The notes beneath the pieces were generated by a model. That model was not told where the DNA came from. It did no database searches and worked only from the letters and a program-made list of their open reading frames with translations. Made by a program: the position numbers and the translations under genes. 64,000 bases of DNA from Rhodothermales bacterium (GTDB lineage Bacteria > Bacteroidota > Rhodothermia > Rhodothermales > Bin80), in contig CATQHT010000003.1 of assembly GCA_958296045.1 (NCBI GenBank), forward strand, positions 507,246 through 571,245, written 5' to 3'. This document shows, one piece after another, positions 54,060 to 63,844 of this stretch (within the stretch, counting starts at the first letter, position 1; each line of letters opens with the position of its first letter).

Positions 54060-56729
54060 CTATTGCGAAGGCCAAAGCCTGTGCACATGGATAGGCTGCG
54101 CTTCGCTATTGGCCGCTGAGTGGCGCTGCTTGTATGGCCCGGTGACCGCGAGCGCAGTCTCGTCGTCCTTATGGTATTCATAACGAGCACGGGTCACCTC
54201 CAGCTCATCCTCACGCCCCAGCGCTGCAAGGGCAAGCATACGGTTGTATAGGGCACCCACATCCTCTGGGTCAATCTCCAGAACCCGATCCAACCATGTC
54301 AAGGCATCCTCGTAGCGGCCCGCCAGGTAATGTACACGCCCAATGTTGAGCAATAGCACCCGATCGCGCGGATACTCTCTGAAAACGTGGGCCCACTCGG
54401 CAAGCGCCTCGTCGTACATACCATTGGCTTTGTGCACCTCGCCCAGAAAATATGCGACCTTTAAGTACTCTGGACGGCGCCGCTCTGCTTCCTCCAGCGC
54501 CCGAGCTGCTGCGCCCAGATTGCCCTCAGCCAGATGTACGCGTGCCTCATTAATCGGGCCTTCTGGACTCTGCGGCGCAAGGCGGGTAACGGTTGCGAAT
54601 GCGCCTAGCGCGCCTCGCGTGTCTTGCTCTAGAAAAAGGCCAATGCCGTAGTCGTTCCATCGCTCCCATAACGGGCGGCCTGACCGTACCGCGTCATGCG
54701 CTGGCGCCGAACGCTGCGCCTTAGCCATCACTGTGATAGGAATCGACGGAGCTCGCTCCGAACCCAAAACCCACCGGCGCATGTCCACCTCCGGGCGCAG
54801 CAACGAATCCGGCTGACCCAAAGGAACGTGGCCCCGAAACACCCAGTTGTTGAAATACCATTTAAACTTCCGATGCATAAGCCGCGCTGTGAGTGCCGCC
54901 ACCGGCCGACCCTCGGGGACCACAAATCGATAGTGCACCGTGTGCGCCGTGCCCGGAGCAATAGCATTCATGTAGACCGTCGCAATCCAGTCCTGCGCGT
55001 TGCGCCGCTCGATTTCCCGGCTGGCTCTGTCCACCTGCACGGCCCCCCAGAAATGCGCGGTGCTATCCACGCGCCCTGCAGAGTCAAGCCCCCCACTAAC
55101 AAGCACCGCGTTACCCGCCGGATCTGCTGCCACAAGCTCCATCCACATCTCATTGGAGTCGTTAGTGCCGCCAGGTAACAGATGTCCTACACCGATATTG
55201 CGGACAACAACGGAGACCTCCACGAGCTGGCTGGGCTGTAACAAGGGAAGGCGGGCGTCAGCCTCGTAACTGATCCCATCCACCCGGACCCGGAAGATGT
55301 CCACCACCGCCGAAGCCGCCAGCACCTCCTGAGCAGCGTGCAGTTGGGCCTGATCGCCATCCAAGAACGGAAGTGCGGTGTTAGCGGCCGCAAAGCGGTG
55401 ACTGCGAATCATGCCGCCACGGTTGCCCTGGTCCGTCGATGGTACTGGCGGCATATGGCAATCAACGCAGGTCTTGGGCTCATCCGGCAAGTAAAATGAG
55501 CGCACCGTACTTCCCGCTGTACCGCTGGACTGCCACGCATCATACTCGTTCTGGCCGCGCTTCCAGCGATACAGGTTCACGTTCGGCGGGAGCCCTACCT
55601 TGTGACAGCTGCCGCAGAACTCACTGGTACGATGGACAGGCTTGAGCATAGCTTCACGGTGCGGCTCCGGCTTGGCCCGCACCAGGGTGTTGTGTACCCA
55701 TTGGGGTCCGCCTTTGGAGGCACGGGCAAATGGAAACTCATCCGGCGCCGCGATCACGTATCGGCCATTACCCTTTACGTCGCGAAGCGACTCGATGGCA
55801 TGGCAGGAAAGGCAGGTGATGCCAGCCTGCGCGGTCGGGTGGTCGAAGTCCAGCTCCATGCCATCCGCCATACGGCCGGAATACAGGAATGCCGGATCGT
55901 GACAGGACGCACACCAGCGGGAACGCTCGTTGCCGCCACGCTCAAGCAGCGCTTCCACGCTCTTCTTATACCACGGATTGTTGAATGATGAAAGCCGGTG
56001 CGCGGACGACTGCCACTGCTCTACGATGTCGGGATGGCAACCGGACTGCCCACAGGAGGCGGACCGCATCAAATCGTCGTCCGCAAGGTACGTGCTATGG
56101 GCCAGCACGGCTTCTGCGCCGCTAAGAAGGTTGCGGCCATCGGCAACAAGCTCCTGCTCCTGGGCACGGCTGCCCCAAAGAATAGCAGTTAACGCAACGC
56201 TAACGCTCAGACCAGCCACGAGCGTTACCGTCATGGGGTGCCGCCACGCACGAGCGTAGCCGGACCGGAAACTCTGGCCCCATTCCAGGAATCGATAGCG
56301 GACCCCCTTCTTCATCGACACGTGCAGTCCGAATGCCACTATCGCACTGGCCGCGCTGATCACATGCGCCGCCAATAGCGCACCCGCCGCCGTGCTTGCG
56401 CCAGCAAACACCAGCCCAAACCCGGTGGATAGCACCGTGATGAGGGACAGCGCCGTGAAGATGCCAGCGCCGGTCGCCCTCCAGTTGAGCCGAATAGGCA
56501 TCTTGGTCAGGTGCAGCGCCAGAAAGACGACCACAGGTACTACGAGCAGCGTGCCTAGCACTATATGCAACAGCACATTGCTCATGTACAAAAGCGCCGT
56601 GGACCGCTGAAAGAGATAGAGCAACAGGCTGTTGACGAGAAGCACCACATAGCCGCCCATCAAGACAGCTACCAGCTTTCGCTGCCGTTTCGGAAGCCTT
56701 ACGTAACGCTTGCGAAGTCGCCGTGCCAT
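54060..56729 (-). CDS. membrane-bound pentahaem cytochrome c with TPR tail
   Basis: 889 residues. The first 190 contain about five membrane helices (roughly 20-40, 50-72, 86-108, 113-137, 166-185). A periplasmic cytochrome c554-like domain follows with haem motifs at 226-232 (C-x4-CH, CGQSGCH), 273 (CASCH), 306 (CLSCH), 372 (CGSCH) and 421 (CVDCH). A beta-rich region (about 475-690) and TPR repeats (RRPEYLKVAYFLGEVHKANG, DRVLLLNIGRVHYLAGRYED) end the protein. It probably moves electrons at the membrane outer face. It follows the FAD oxidoreductase by 40 bp, its likely electron donor. The substrate is unknown. The C-x4-CH site is unusual. Confidence 0.85.
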   Translation of the reverse strand: MARRLRKRYVRLPKRQRKLVAVLMGGYVVLLVNSLLLYLFQRSTALLYMSNVLLHIVLGTLLVVPVVVFLALHLTKMPIRLNWRATGAGIFTALSLITVLSTGFGLVFAGASTAAGALLAAHVISAASAIVAFGLHVSMKKGVRYRFLEWGQSFRSGYARAWRHPMTVTLVAGLSVSVALTAILWGSRAQEQELVADGRNLLSGAEAVLAHSTYLADDDLMRSASCGQSGCHPDIVEQWQSSAHRLSSFNNPWYKKSVEALLERGGNERSRWCASCHDPAFLYSGRMADGMELDFDHPTAQAGITCLSCHAIESLRDVKGNGRYVIAAPDEFPFARASKGGPQWVHNTLVRAKPEPHREAMLKPVHRTSEFCGSCHKVGLPPNVNLYRWKRGQNEYDAWQSSGTAGSTVRSFYLPDEPKTCVDCHMPPVPSTDQGNRGGMIRSHRFAAANTALPFLDGDQAQLHAAQEVLAASAVVDIFRVRVDGISYEADARLPLLQPSQLVEVSVVVRNIGVGHLLPGGTNDSNEMWMELVAADPAGNAVLVSGGLDSAGRVDSTAHFWGAVQVDRASREIERRNAQDWIATVYMNAIAPGTAHTVHYRFVVPEGRPVAALTARLMHRKFKWYFNNWVFRGHVPLGQPDSLLRPEVDMRRWVLGSERAPSIPITVMAKAQRSAPAHDAVRSGRPLWERWNDYGIGLFLEQDTRGALGAFATVTRLAPQSPEGPINEARVHLAEGNLGAAARALEEAERRRPEYLKVAYFLGEVHKANGMYDEALAEWAHVFREYPRDRVLLLNIGRVHYLAGRYEDALTWLDRVLEIDPEDVGALYNRMLALAALGREDELEVTRARYEYHKDDETALAVTGPYKQRHSAANSEAQPIHVHRLWPSQ

Positions 56730-56769
56730 AGTAGCGCAGGCAGTTGAAGGTCTTGCCGCACAGGGCGGC

Positions 56770-58398
56770 TCAGTCTTGGGAATCAGGCCAGCGCAACGGC
56801 ACCCCGCGCCGGGTTAGCCACCGCTGGTATTCGGCAAGATGCTCTGGCGAATCATGTACCGCATGGGTTGTAGCCAGACGCGAGTGCAGGCAGAATGCGG
56901 CAAGCACGCCCGCGCTTTCGCCAATGTTCCATTCTACAGGATGCAGCCGATAACATCCATTGGTGATGTGGGTGGTGCCGATATTCTTGCAGGCCGCAAC
57001 AAGGTTCCGTACCCGCTGCGGGAGCAAGGCGCCAAGAGGAATCTCAAACGGCAATGAATCCACATCGATATAGTTGTCGCCTCCTGTAGATGGGTGCAGA
57101 TCAATACGGTAATACCCGATGCCGGCAGTATCCTCGAACCTCTCCGCTTCCAGACTACCGCGGGCCTCTTTGCCGACATGATGTTCGAGCACCGTAGTTC
57201 TGGCGCGGATGCGACGTGACTCCCGCACGTAAGGCGCGATAGCCAGCCCGTCCGTAGTTCCCAGCACCTCACCACAGAGGCGAAGGCCGGGCCACCCCAC
57301 CCCTCCGTCCTCACGAGGCACAGATGTCTGCAGCCAGTACAGCAGCGACAGGCTCAGCTGCCTGGCGCCTTCTCGGTGCGCCGCGCTCTCTAACGGGTTG
57401 CCTTCGAGATAATCGTTTTGAGGCCAGTTGACCAACGAAATGTCTCCAACGAAACGCCCCGGCGCGAACCGGTCCTGGCTGATCAGCCGGCGGTATGTCC
57501 ACAGGTTGAAATGGCGCGTCTGAGCCCCAGGTCTCGGATCGAAGCTCGCCTCACGCGGTGCCAGCGTGATGGGATGCGAGTAGGTCAGACTGAGCAGCCT
57601 GCCAGCCCATGGGGGAGACAGTGCAGGTTCATACGCTACCCAGTAGTCGTAGTCGGCAGGTCGATCTATAGTGTGATCCTGACCCTCATGGTACTGCAGC
57701 GCAAAGCACCAGGTCGCGGCCTGGATGTTGCCTGGCGAAGCATTGCCCGAAGCATGCAGCTCGCCGGTATCGGGTTCTGCGCCCGTGACATGCTCCACGC
57801 CTGCAAGCGGCAACAGTGCCCCGTTCTCTGTGGCATCGAGAAAGAACGGCGCGTGAATATCCACATCGCCTTCCCGGGTACGTACGCGAATGGATAGCAC
57901 CCTGTCTCCTTGCGTCTCTGCACCGACAGCTTCAGAATAGAGCAAGAGCTGGATGCGCCCCTGCCTCACATGGGGCTCGAAGAGCGACTGTAGCACATCG
58001 TGTGCCGTGGATGGCTCCGCGCACAGGCGTGACACTAGGCATGCCCCGGGGTTAAGGTGCTCGGCAACCGCGGCCGGATCCGTCAGGACTGCGCGGTAGC
58101 GGGCACGCCACCGGCGCCGGAGCTCCTGGTAGCTGCGCGTAGCCCCATAGGTCTCCACCCACGGGTTCTCATCTGGCGGCACACCCTGCGCGGTCAGCTG
58201 ACCCCCGAGCCACCCCGTGGACGCAGTCATGATGACCGATTGTCCCAGGTCCGCCAACGCCAGCGCCGCAGCGCAGCCCCCCAGTCCGCCGCCGATTATA
58301 GCCACATCTGCTGTCAGCTCCCTTGGGCGGTGTACCCCCGCCGCGAGCCTGCCCAGTGCCCCCAAAGAGGCATACTCCAGAAAACGGCGCCGCCTCAT
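56770..58398 (-). CDS. FAD-dependent oxidoreductase, probable Tat substrate
   Basis: 542 residues, PF12831-type (FAD_oxidored). It starts with a twin-arginine-like leader (MRRRRFLEYASLGALGRLAA), then the FAD-binding GxGxxG in DVAIIGGGLGGCAAALALAD. GWLGGQLTAQGVPPDEN and RNLVAACKNIGTTHITNGCY are conserved in this family, whose members often act on plant or algal polysaccharide derivatives or are encoded with such genes. The ATG overlaps the LRR-gene stop by 4 nt and the cytochrome gene lies 40 bp downstream, so LRR-FAD-cytochrome looks like one operon. The substrate cannot be told. Confidence 0.88.
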   Translation of the reverse strand: MRRRRFLEYASLGALGRLAAGVHRPRELTADVAIIGGGLGGCAAALALADLGQSVIMTASTGWLGGQLTAQGVPPDENPWVETYGATRSYQELRRRWRARYRAVLTDPAAVAEHLNPGACLVSRLCAEPSTAHDVLQSLFEPHVRQGRIQLLLYSEAVGAETQGDRVLSIRVRTREGDVDIHAPFFLDATENGALLPLAGVEHVTGAEPDTGELHASGNASPGNIQAATWCFALQYHEGQDHTIDRPADYDYWVAYEPALSPPWAGRLLSLTYSHPITLAPREASFDPRPGAQTRHFNLWTYRRLISQDRFAPGRFVGDISLVNWPQNDYLEGNPLESAAHREGARQLSLSLLYWLQTSVPREDGGVGWPGLRLCGEVLGTTDGLAIAPYVRESRRIRARTTVLEHHVGKEARGSLEAERFEDTAGIGYYRIDLHPSTGGDNYIDVDSLPFEIPLGALLPQRVRNLVAACKNIGTTHITNGCYRLHPVEWNIGESAGVLAAFCLHSRLATTHAVHDSPEHLAEYQRWLTRRGVPLRWPDSQD

Positions 58399-60509
58399 CG
58401 GACCCGCACTACCATTTGGACTGCCTGCATGCCGTCCGCCGTCGCACGTACCACGTAGGGGCCGGGGGCGTTTCCAGCCCCTTCTATCGTGAGAAGGTGG
58501 CTACCCGCATGTAGTTGCTGATCCATCAGCATCGCCACCCTGCGACCGGCCAGGTCGTAGACCAAGGCGAGGACGTGTGCTGGCACGGGCAGCACCAGTT
58601 CCAGTGCCGTACGCTCACGAAAAGGATTCGGATAGCCCGGGCGCAGAGCAAAGGTTCGTTGGGGCACTCCTTCCAGCAAGGCCGCCGGGTTATCGGTTGA
58701 GTGCCGTTTGCGGCTCGTAAGCGTAAGGTCAGGCAAGAGCGTGTTCGTGATGGTACAATGGTAGCTGGCCTCAGGGCCGGTGCTGGACACGCGCAGCGTA
58801 TCACTGACGGCGCCAGCAATTGCTACATCGTCCTGGTACCACTGGTAAACACTCTCTGTGCCCCCCGTGCTGACGAAGAAGACGATATCCGTGCCCTCGT
58901 GCAACAGGCCTGTGGCCACCGTGTCTTGCGGTGCATACCGAAATCCCCCAGGAGCCACGGTTACATTCGGCTCCAGGTCATGAAACGTAAGCCGGTTGTA
59001 CGACACATCGAGCGTGTCCAGCTGCGACAGCGCACCTAACGGGGGCAATCCGCTCAGGCGGTTGCCAGCCAGATCCAGCAGAGTCAGCTGCCGGGACTGC
59101 GTGACCGAAACGGGCACTGCGCCCTCGAGCCTATTGTGCTCAAGGCGAAGGACTTGGATGGGCGTCGGACGATCAAACAATGCCTCCAATGTTCCACTAA
59201 ACTTATTGCCCGCTACATTGAGCTCGCGAAGCTGCGGCATAAAGCCGAAGCCCGACCCTAAACCTCCGGCGAAGCCGTTACCTTGGAGCTGCACCGATCG
59301 CAGGCGCGTCATGCTATATACGGGCGTTATCTCTCCCTCTAGTTGGTTGCTGGACAAGTCGAGTGATTCCATCCGGCCCAGGTTGCTAAGCGCCTCTGGC
59401 AACATTCCGGTTAAGTCATTGCCAGCAAGGTGGAGTATCTTCAGCGCCGTGGCCCACCCCAGTGTGCCCGGCAGCGGACCCGACAGGTGATTGTGGGACA
59501 AATCCAGTATTCGCAGCTCCCGAATGGCGCCCACTTCGTCAGGAATCGGACCCGTCAGATTGTTGCGCGCCAGCTCCACAGTGGTCAGCTTGGGCCGCGT
59601 AGCGAGTTGTGGTGGGATTGAGCCGATTAGCTGATTGCCACTTAAAAGGAGCTTCACCAAGTTGGGCGTCAACGCCACCGCTACCGGAATCGATCCGGTA
59701 TGCTGATTGCCAGCCAGCGACAGGTTTTGCAGGGCCGGAAGCGAACCCAGCTCCGCGGGTATCGGCCCGTCCAGGCCGTTGTGACCCGCATAGAGTGAGA
59801 TGACGCGCACTAGGCCAGACAGAGCAGCGGGCAATGGTCCGGTCAGGTTGTTCGCATCCAGAAACAGCTCTGTAAGCTGCGTCAGGTTGCCCAAGGCCGC
59901 AGGTACAGGCCCATCCAGCACGTTAAAGTCAAGCCACAGCCGATCCAGCACCGGCAGCGTGCCCAATGAGTCAGGGATGCCACCAGAAAGATCGTTGTCA
60001 AACAGTAGCAGATCCCTTAATCGCTTGAGCTGACTTAGTTCTGGAGGCACGATCCCCGTGAGCGCATTACCCCACAGGCTCAGGACCTGGAGCGAACCCG
60101 CCATTCCCAGCGCAGGAGGCAAAGAACCGGCAATAAAGTTGTCTGCCAAGTACAGAGTGCGCAAAGAGTCGAGCGCTCCTAGAGAATCTGGAAGCGTGCC
60201 AGCCAGTCCATTGGACTGTAGGTCCAGCCCTACGACGCGCCCTGCGGGGTCCAGTGCAACCCCATACCAGCTTTGAACCGGATCACTAAGCCACCCTGTA
60301 CTCTGATGCCATCCTGCGCCCTGCGTAGCATCGTATAGGTCAGCCAGAATAAGCGAGTCCAAAGTGCTCGCGGCCACTGTTGCTCCCGTGGGCATAGTCT
60401 TGGCCATCGCACGGCGAACACCTCGACGCTCTTCGAGCAGCGTCTGTAGGTCCTGTGCCTGCGCCGGGATGGTAAGAAGCGCCACTAGGCTTGCCGCCGC
60501 CAGTCTCAT
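58395..60509 (-). CDS. secreted leucine-rich-repeat protein with sorting-type C-terminus
   Basis: 704 residues. A signal peptide (MRLAAASLVALLTIPAQAQ) is followed by a plant-type LRR array: units such as LQSNGLAGTLPDSLGALDSL, LWGNALTGIVPPELSQLKRL and LDANNLTGPLPAALSGLVRV repeat about 18 times between residues 100 and 510. An Ig-like segment follows, then a C-terminal PNPF module (LRPGYPNPFRERTALELVLP, ALVYDLAGRRVAML), the Por/T9SS sorting style of Bacteroidota and Rhodothermota. It should be a surface adhesion or ligand-binding protein. First gene of the LRR-FAD-cytochrome set. Confidence 0.92.
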   Translation of the reverse strand: MRLAAASLVALLTIPAQAQDLQTLLEERRGVRRAMAKTMPTGATVAASTLDSLILADLYDATQGAGWHQSTGWLSDPVQSWYGVALDPAGRVVGLDLQSNGLAGTLPDSLGALDSLRTLYLADNFIAGSLPPALGMAGSLQVLSLWGNALTGIVPPELSQLKRLRDLLLFDNDLSGGIPDSLGTLPVLDRLWLDFNVLDGPVPAALGNLTQLTELFLDANNLTGPLPAALSGLVRVISLYAGHNGLDGPIPAELGSLPALQNLSLAGNQHTGSIPVAVALTPNLVKLLLSGNQLIGSIPPQLATRPKLTTVELARNNLTGPIPDEVGAIRELRILDLSHNHLSGPLPGTLGWATALKILHLAGNDLTGMLPEALSNLGRMESLDLSSNQLEGEITPVYSMTRLRSVQLQGNGFAGGLGSGFGFMPQLRELNVAGNKFSGTLEALFDRPTPIQVLRLEHNRLEGAVPVSVTQSRQLTLLDLAGNRLSGLPPLGALSQLDTLDVSYNRLTFHDLEPNVTVAPGGFRYAPQDTVATGLLHEGTDIVFFVSTGGTESVYQWYQDDVAIAGAVSDTLRVSSTGPEASYHCTITNTLLPDLTLTSRKRHSTDNPAALLEGVPQRTFALRPGYPNPFRERTALELVLPVPAHVLALVYDLAGRRVAMLMDQQLHAGSHLLTIEGAGNAPGPYVVRATADGMQAVQMVVRVR

Positions 60510-61249
60510 GCGTGCGAATGGTGGCTATGATGTGGGTTTTTGCCGTGTCCCCTACTCCTCACTTGCAGACGCTACGGCGCATAGTTCACCGCGCGCAACA
60601 CGCCGGTGGCAGGGTCTTGAAGGCGCAGCCCGCCACATCCTGCGAGTCTAGCGGCACATCCATGCCCGCAAGCGTGCGAGAGGGTTCGCCCATGCCGCAA
60701 GCGGAACTGGCGCGGCAAACTCCTTGTCAGCCTCAGCGCCATCGAGGAACAGGACAAACACTTGGACCCGTAAGAGCAATGAATGATCATTCGGGGCGAA
60801 GTGTAATGGTGGCGTCCTGCAGCTCGGACGCTGTTTCGTCGCAGCCAGCCAAACTCCTGCCGTGCCAGGAACAATGCCTACAGTTTTGGATCTTTGGACA
60901 GCTGCCGCGACCCGACTAGGAATACATTTGCCAATAACGCGTTGTGCAGGGGCTCGCGTCCAGAGCCTGGCTTGAAGCCAATGGCTCACCTAGTGCCCCG
61001 CCTTGCGGGGGCGGCGCCATCCGCAGAGAACACTGCAACACCGTGCGCTCGACATATACCCGCCACATGTGCGGAACGCGCTGTACCTCTGCATGCCATG
61101 GACCGGGCAGCCGGCATGGCATCTGATTTATGATCGCAACCGGTAACCGAACCACATGCGAGTTGGCGGGCAGAAAGCTCCTACAGAGGCGCACCAATGT
61201 TGCGAACTGTTGCCTGACACATAGGGCGCGGCATGCTATTTTGGCCCAT
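60510..61249. other. intergenic region between LRR and glycosyltransferase genes
   Basis: No gene I can support; the minus-strand frame 60648-60989 has no motif and its phrases change with frame. It holds divergent promoters for the LRR operon and the glycosyltransferase. A strong hairpin CCCCGC-CTT-GCGGGG lies at 60996-61010. It resembles the CRISPR repeat stem only because both are GC-rich palindromes. Confidence 0.45.
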
Positions 61250-63403
61250 ATGACTACTCCGCCCACTTCGCGTCCTGCGCCGTTGGACGTCACAGTCATC
61301 ATCGTTAACTACAATGTACGTGCCTTTCTGAAGCAGGCACTGCGCAGCGTCGAGCGAAGCCTTGAGAATTTGCGCGCAGAAATCGTTGTCGTAGACAACC
61401 ACAGCCTGGATGGCTCGTGCACCATGGTGCGGCGGGAGTTTCCTGGGGTGCACCTAATCGTAAACACCGAAAATGTTGGATTTGCTAAGGCCAACAACCA
61501 GGCTATTGTACGCGCGCGGGGAAGGTGTCTTCTGATACTCAACCCAGACACCATCGTGCAAAAAGAGACGATTGCCACGATGGTTGCGTTTCTGGATGCC
61601 CATCCTTCGGCAGGTGCCGTTGGATGCCAGATCCTTAATCCCGACGGATCCTTCGCCCTGGAGAGCCGCCGCGCATTTCCGTCGGCTTCCGTCGCGTTTT
61701 ATCGGATGACGGGCCTGAGCCATCTGTTTCCGCGGAGCCGCATCTTCGGGCGATACAACCTAGGCTACTTGCCTCAGGATGAGGTAGCCGAGGTCGATGC
61801 ACTCAGCGGCAGTTGCATGATGGTGCGGCGCGCCGCGATAGCGCATTCGGCTGCCGCATTTGCGGCGCTGACTCCGGCCGAACGTCTGGCGGTCGATGCC
61901 ACGACACGTCCGCATCAGTTGGCCGCCCATGGGGGCGCGGGGATATTTGATGAAGGGTTCTTTATGTACGGTGAAGACCTGGACTGGTGCTACAGGCTGC
62001 AGCAGGCGGGATGGAAAATCTTCTATACGCCAGATACCTCCATTATCCACTACAAGGGGGAGAGCACCAAAAAGAATCGACTGCGTTACGTCCGCCTGTT
62101 CTATGGTGCGATGATCCGGTTTGCTAAAAAGCACCTGAGTCGTCGATATCCGCCACTTTTCTTGTGGCTGCTGCGTATCGCTGTCGTCGTTCGCGGGAGC
62201 CTTACCGCGCTGGGCCAGGCTTGCGGCCACCGCGCTACGCATGAGGGCGCCCTCGTGTTAGCCATCATGTTGGCATTAGGAACGGCGCGTTTCCTGCAGC
62301 CGGGTGTCGAATTGCCAGCCCTCTTTTTCTGGGTGATAGCGCCGGCTTTTGCCGTGATCACCACCAGCTCCATCGGTATTCTGGGAGGCTATCAGGGAAG
62401 AGGGCGGCGCTTGGCCAGTGTGGCCGCGGGCGTTGCGCTGTCGGTCCTACTGCTGAGTGCGGCCTCCTTTTTTATCAAGACCATCGCTTTCTCCCGGGCC
62501 GTGGTGCTGGCCAGCCTGCCCGTGTGCTTAGCAGCACTGACGGCGTACAGGCTAGCTCGAACCACGAGGCGTAAAGCACCCCGCCGCACCCTTCTTGTGG
62601 GAAGCGCCAGCGAAGCCATACGACTTCAGCGCGCCCAATCCGGCGAAAATGGAAATCCGTTTACCGTGCTGGGATTCGTGCCGGTGGCCTCGAGTGCGAC
62701 AGACGGAGCTGAAGCGAAAATGGACGAGGACATTCCGCGCTTTGAGCCCCTGGAGTCGCTGCGGGAGCTGGTGCAGGTCCACGATATTGAGGTGGTAGTT
62801 TTTGCTTCGGCGAGCCTTTCCAACAAGTCTATCTTCACGCTTGTGCGGCGTCTGGCCAGGCTGCCGGTGGAGACCTGGATTCTGGCTCAGCATCATGCGC
62901 ACGCGATAGGCAAGTCCACTGTAGACCTTCTGCACGGGGCGACCCTGGTGGAAGCCCAGGAAGCACTCGGGTACATGCGCAGCCGTGGTGCACACCGCAT
63001 CTTTGACGCTGCTATGGCCGTGTTGGGTGCGGCTTTGCATCCTCTGGTGTGGCTGGCCGCCCGCTTGGGTCCGGTGCGCCCGTTCTGGGAGGGGTTCAGC
63101 AAGCGCACGCGCCGCTGGCCTGAGGTACTGGTGGGCCGTGCCGCTGTCGTTGGGTATCATACGGACGAGGTCTTCGATCCTCCCGGCGAGTGGCCGCTTA
63201 AGCCGGGAATCTTTGCGGTGACCGAGTCGCTCGGGACGCGCGCTGCTCAGCAAGATTCTGGAGTGGAGCAGGTCTATTGGTCTTATGTTCGGCGCCAGTC
63301 TGCGGCAGTGGACTGGCTGATCGTGCTACGGGCCGTCCGCGCACTCTGGCAACAGACGGGTACCGGCGGAAAGCATGACGCGCGGCGCAATGCCTCTTTA
63401 TGA
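61250..63403 (+). CDS. GT2 glycosyltransferase fused to degenerate sugar-phosphate transferase
   Basis: 717 residues from ATG 61250 (MTTPPTSRPAPLDVTVIIVN); the frame opens 40 codons earlier without family sequence. Residues 13 to about 310 are a GT2 (rhamnosyltransferase-like) domain with VIIVNYNVRAFLKQAL, VVDNHSLDGS, NVGFAKANNQAI, LILNPDTIV and GEDLDWCYRLQQAGWKIFYT. Then come four or so membrane spans, a CoA_binding_3-like Rossmann segment (RRTLLVGSASEAIRLQRAQS, IEVVVFASASLSNKS) and a tail (RIFDAAMAVLGAALHPLVWL, YWSYVRRQSAAVDWLIVLRA) resembling a WcaJ/WbaP sugar transferase that has lost its central catalytic core. It probably acts in lipid-linked glycan assembly. Confidence 0.8.
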   Translation: MTTPPTSRPAPLDVTVIIVNYNVRAFLKQALRSVERSLENLRAEIVVVDNHSLDGSCTMVRREFPGVHLIVNTENVGFAKANNQAIVRARGRCLLILNPDTIVQKETIATMVAFLDAHPSAGAVGCQILNPDGSFALESRRAFPSASVAFYRMTGLSHLFPRSRIFGRYNLGYLPQDEVAEVDALSGSCMMVRRAAIAHSAAAFAALTPAERLAVDATTRPHQLAAHGGAGIFDEGFFMYGEDLDWCYRLQQAGWKIFYTPDTSIIHYKGESTKKNRLRYVRLFYGAMIRFAKKHLSRRYPPLFLWLLRIAVVVRGSLTALGQACGHRATHEGALVLAIMLALGTARFLQPGVELPALFFWVIAPAFAVITTSSIGILGGYQGRGRRLASVAAGVALSVLLLSAASFFIKTIAFSRAVVLASLPVCLAALTAYRLARTTRRKAPRRTLLVGSASEAIRLQRAQSGENGNPFTVLGFVPVASSATDGAEAKMDEDIPRFEPLESLRELVQVHDIEVVVFASASLSNKSIFTLVRRLARLPVETWILAQHHAHAIGKSTVDLLHGATLVEAQEALGYMRSRGAHRIFDAAMAVLGAALHPLVWLAARLGPVRPFWEGFSKRTRRWPEVLVGRAAVVGYHTDEVFDPPGEWPLKPGIFAVTESLGTRAAQQDSGVEQVYWSYVRRQSAAVDWLIVLRAVRALWQQTGTGGKHDARRNASL

Positions 63404-63844
63404 CCTGGCGCTCAGCGCGCGGTCGAAAGGGTGGCCTCAATAAAGGCCATGGCAGCTCCAATGATCCGAGCATGAATTGGGCAGAGAGACGCTACTCTTC
63501 AATCGCCGCCGCTGGGCTCTAGATGCATTGCAGTGCACAAGAAGCAACTTACAGGTTGTGAGACAAGAAACCGCGACAGCTTCCGGGTCGCCAGGCGGAA
63601 ATCACTGTTGGCATTCCATGGCAATTCGTTGACTTTTCTCAGCTGGGCGATTTGCGGACCCGAGAGCGAGCATGCATTCCGGCGGATAGTCTCCACCGAT
63701 TCCGATGAAATGATTCCAGTGACTCCGACGCACAGCTTCCGTTTTGGAGCCGTTGGGGATGGATACCTGGGTTTTGGGATCTGGGTGCGGGTGCGCATGG
63801 TGCCGGCTGAAACCTAGGCCGCCGGCGCCTGTAGATTCGCTTCG
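63404..63844. other. region between glycosyltransferase and accA, no confident gene
   Basis: A short hairpin (GGCCT-CAATAA-AGGCC, about 63434-63449) follows the glycosyltransferase stop and may be a weak terminator, though no T-run follows. A plus-strand frame 63533-63817 (94 codons) and a minus-strand frame 63499-63798 overlap; neither has a motif. The plus frame ends in TAG in phase with accA, 27 bp before its ATG, which I consider accidental. Confidence 0.4.

Noticed and set aside
60996-61010. GC-rich hairpin resembling the CRISPR repeat stem
   Set aside because: Only the palindromic core is similar; the flanks do not match the repeat and it is a single copy.
63533-63817. 94-codon frame in phase with accA, ending in TAG 27 bp before its ATG
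   Set aside because: No motif, a competing frame exists on the other strand, and AccA family proteins start at the ATG at 63845.
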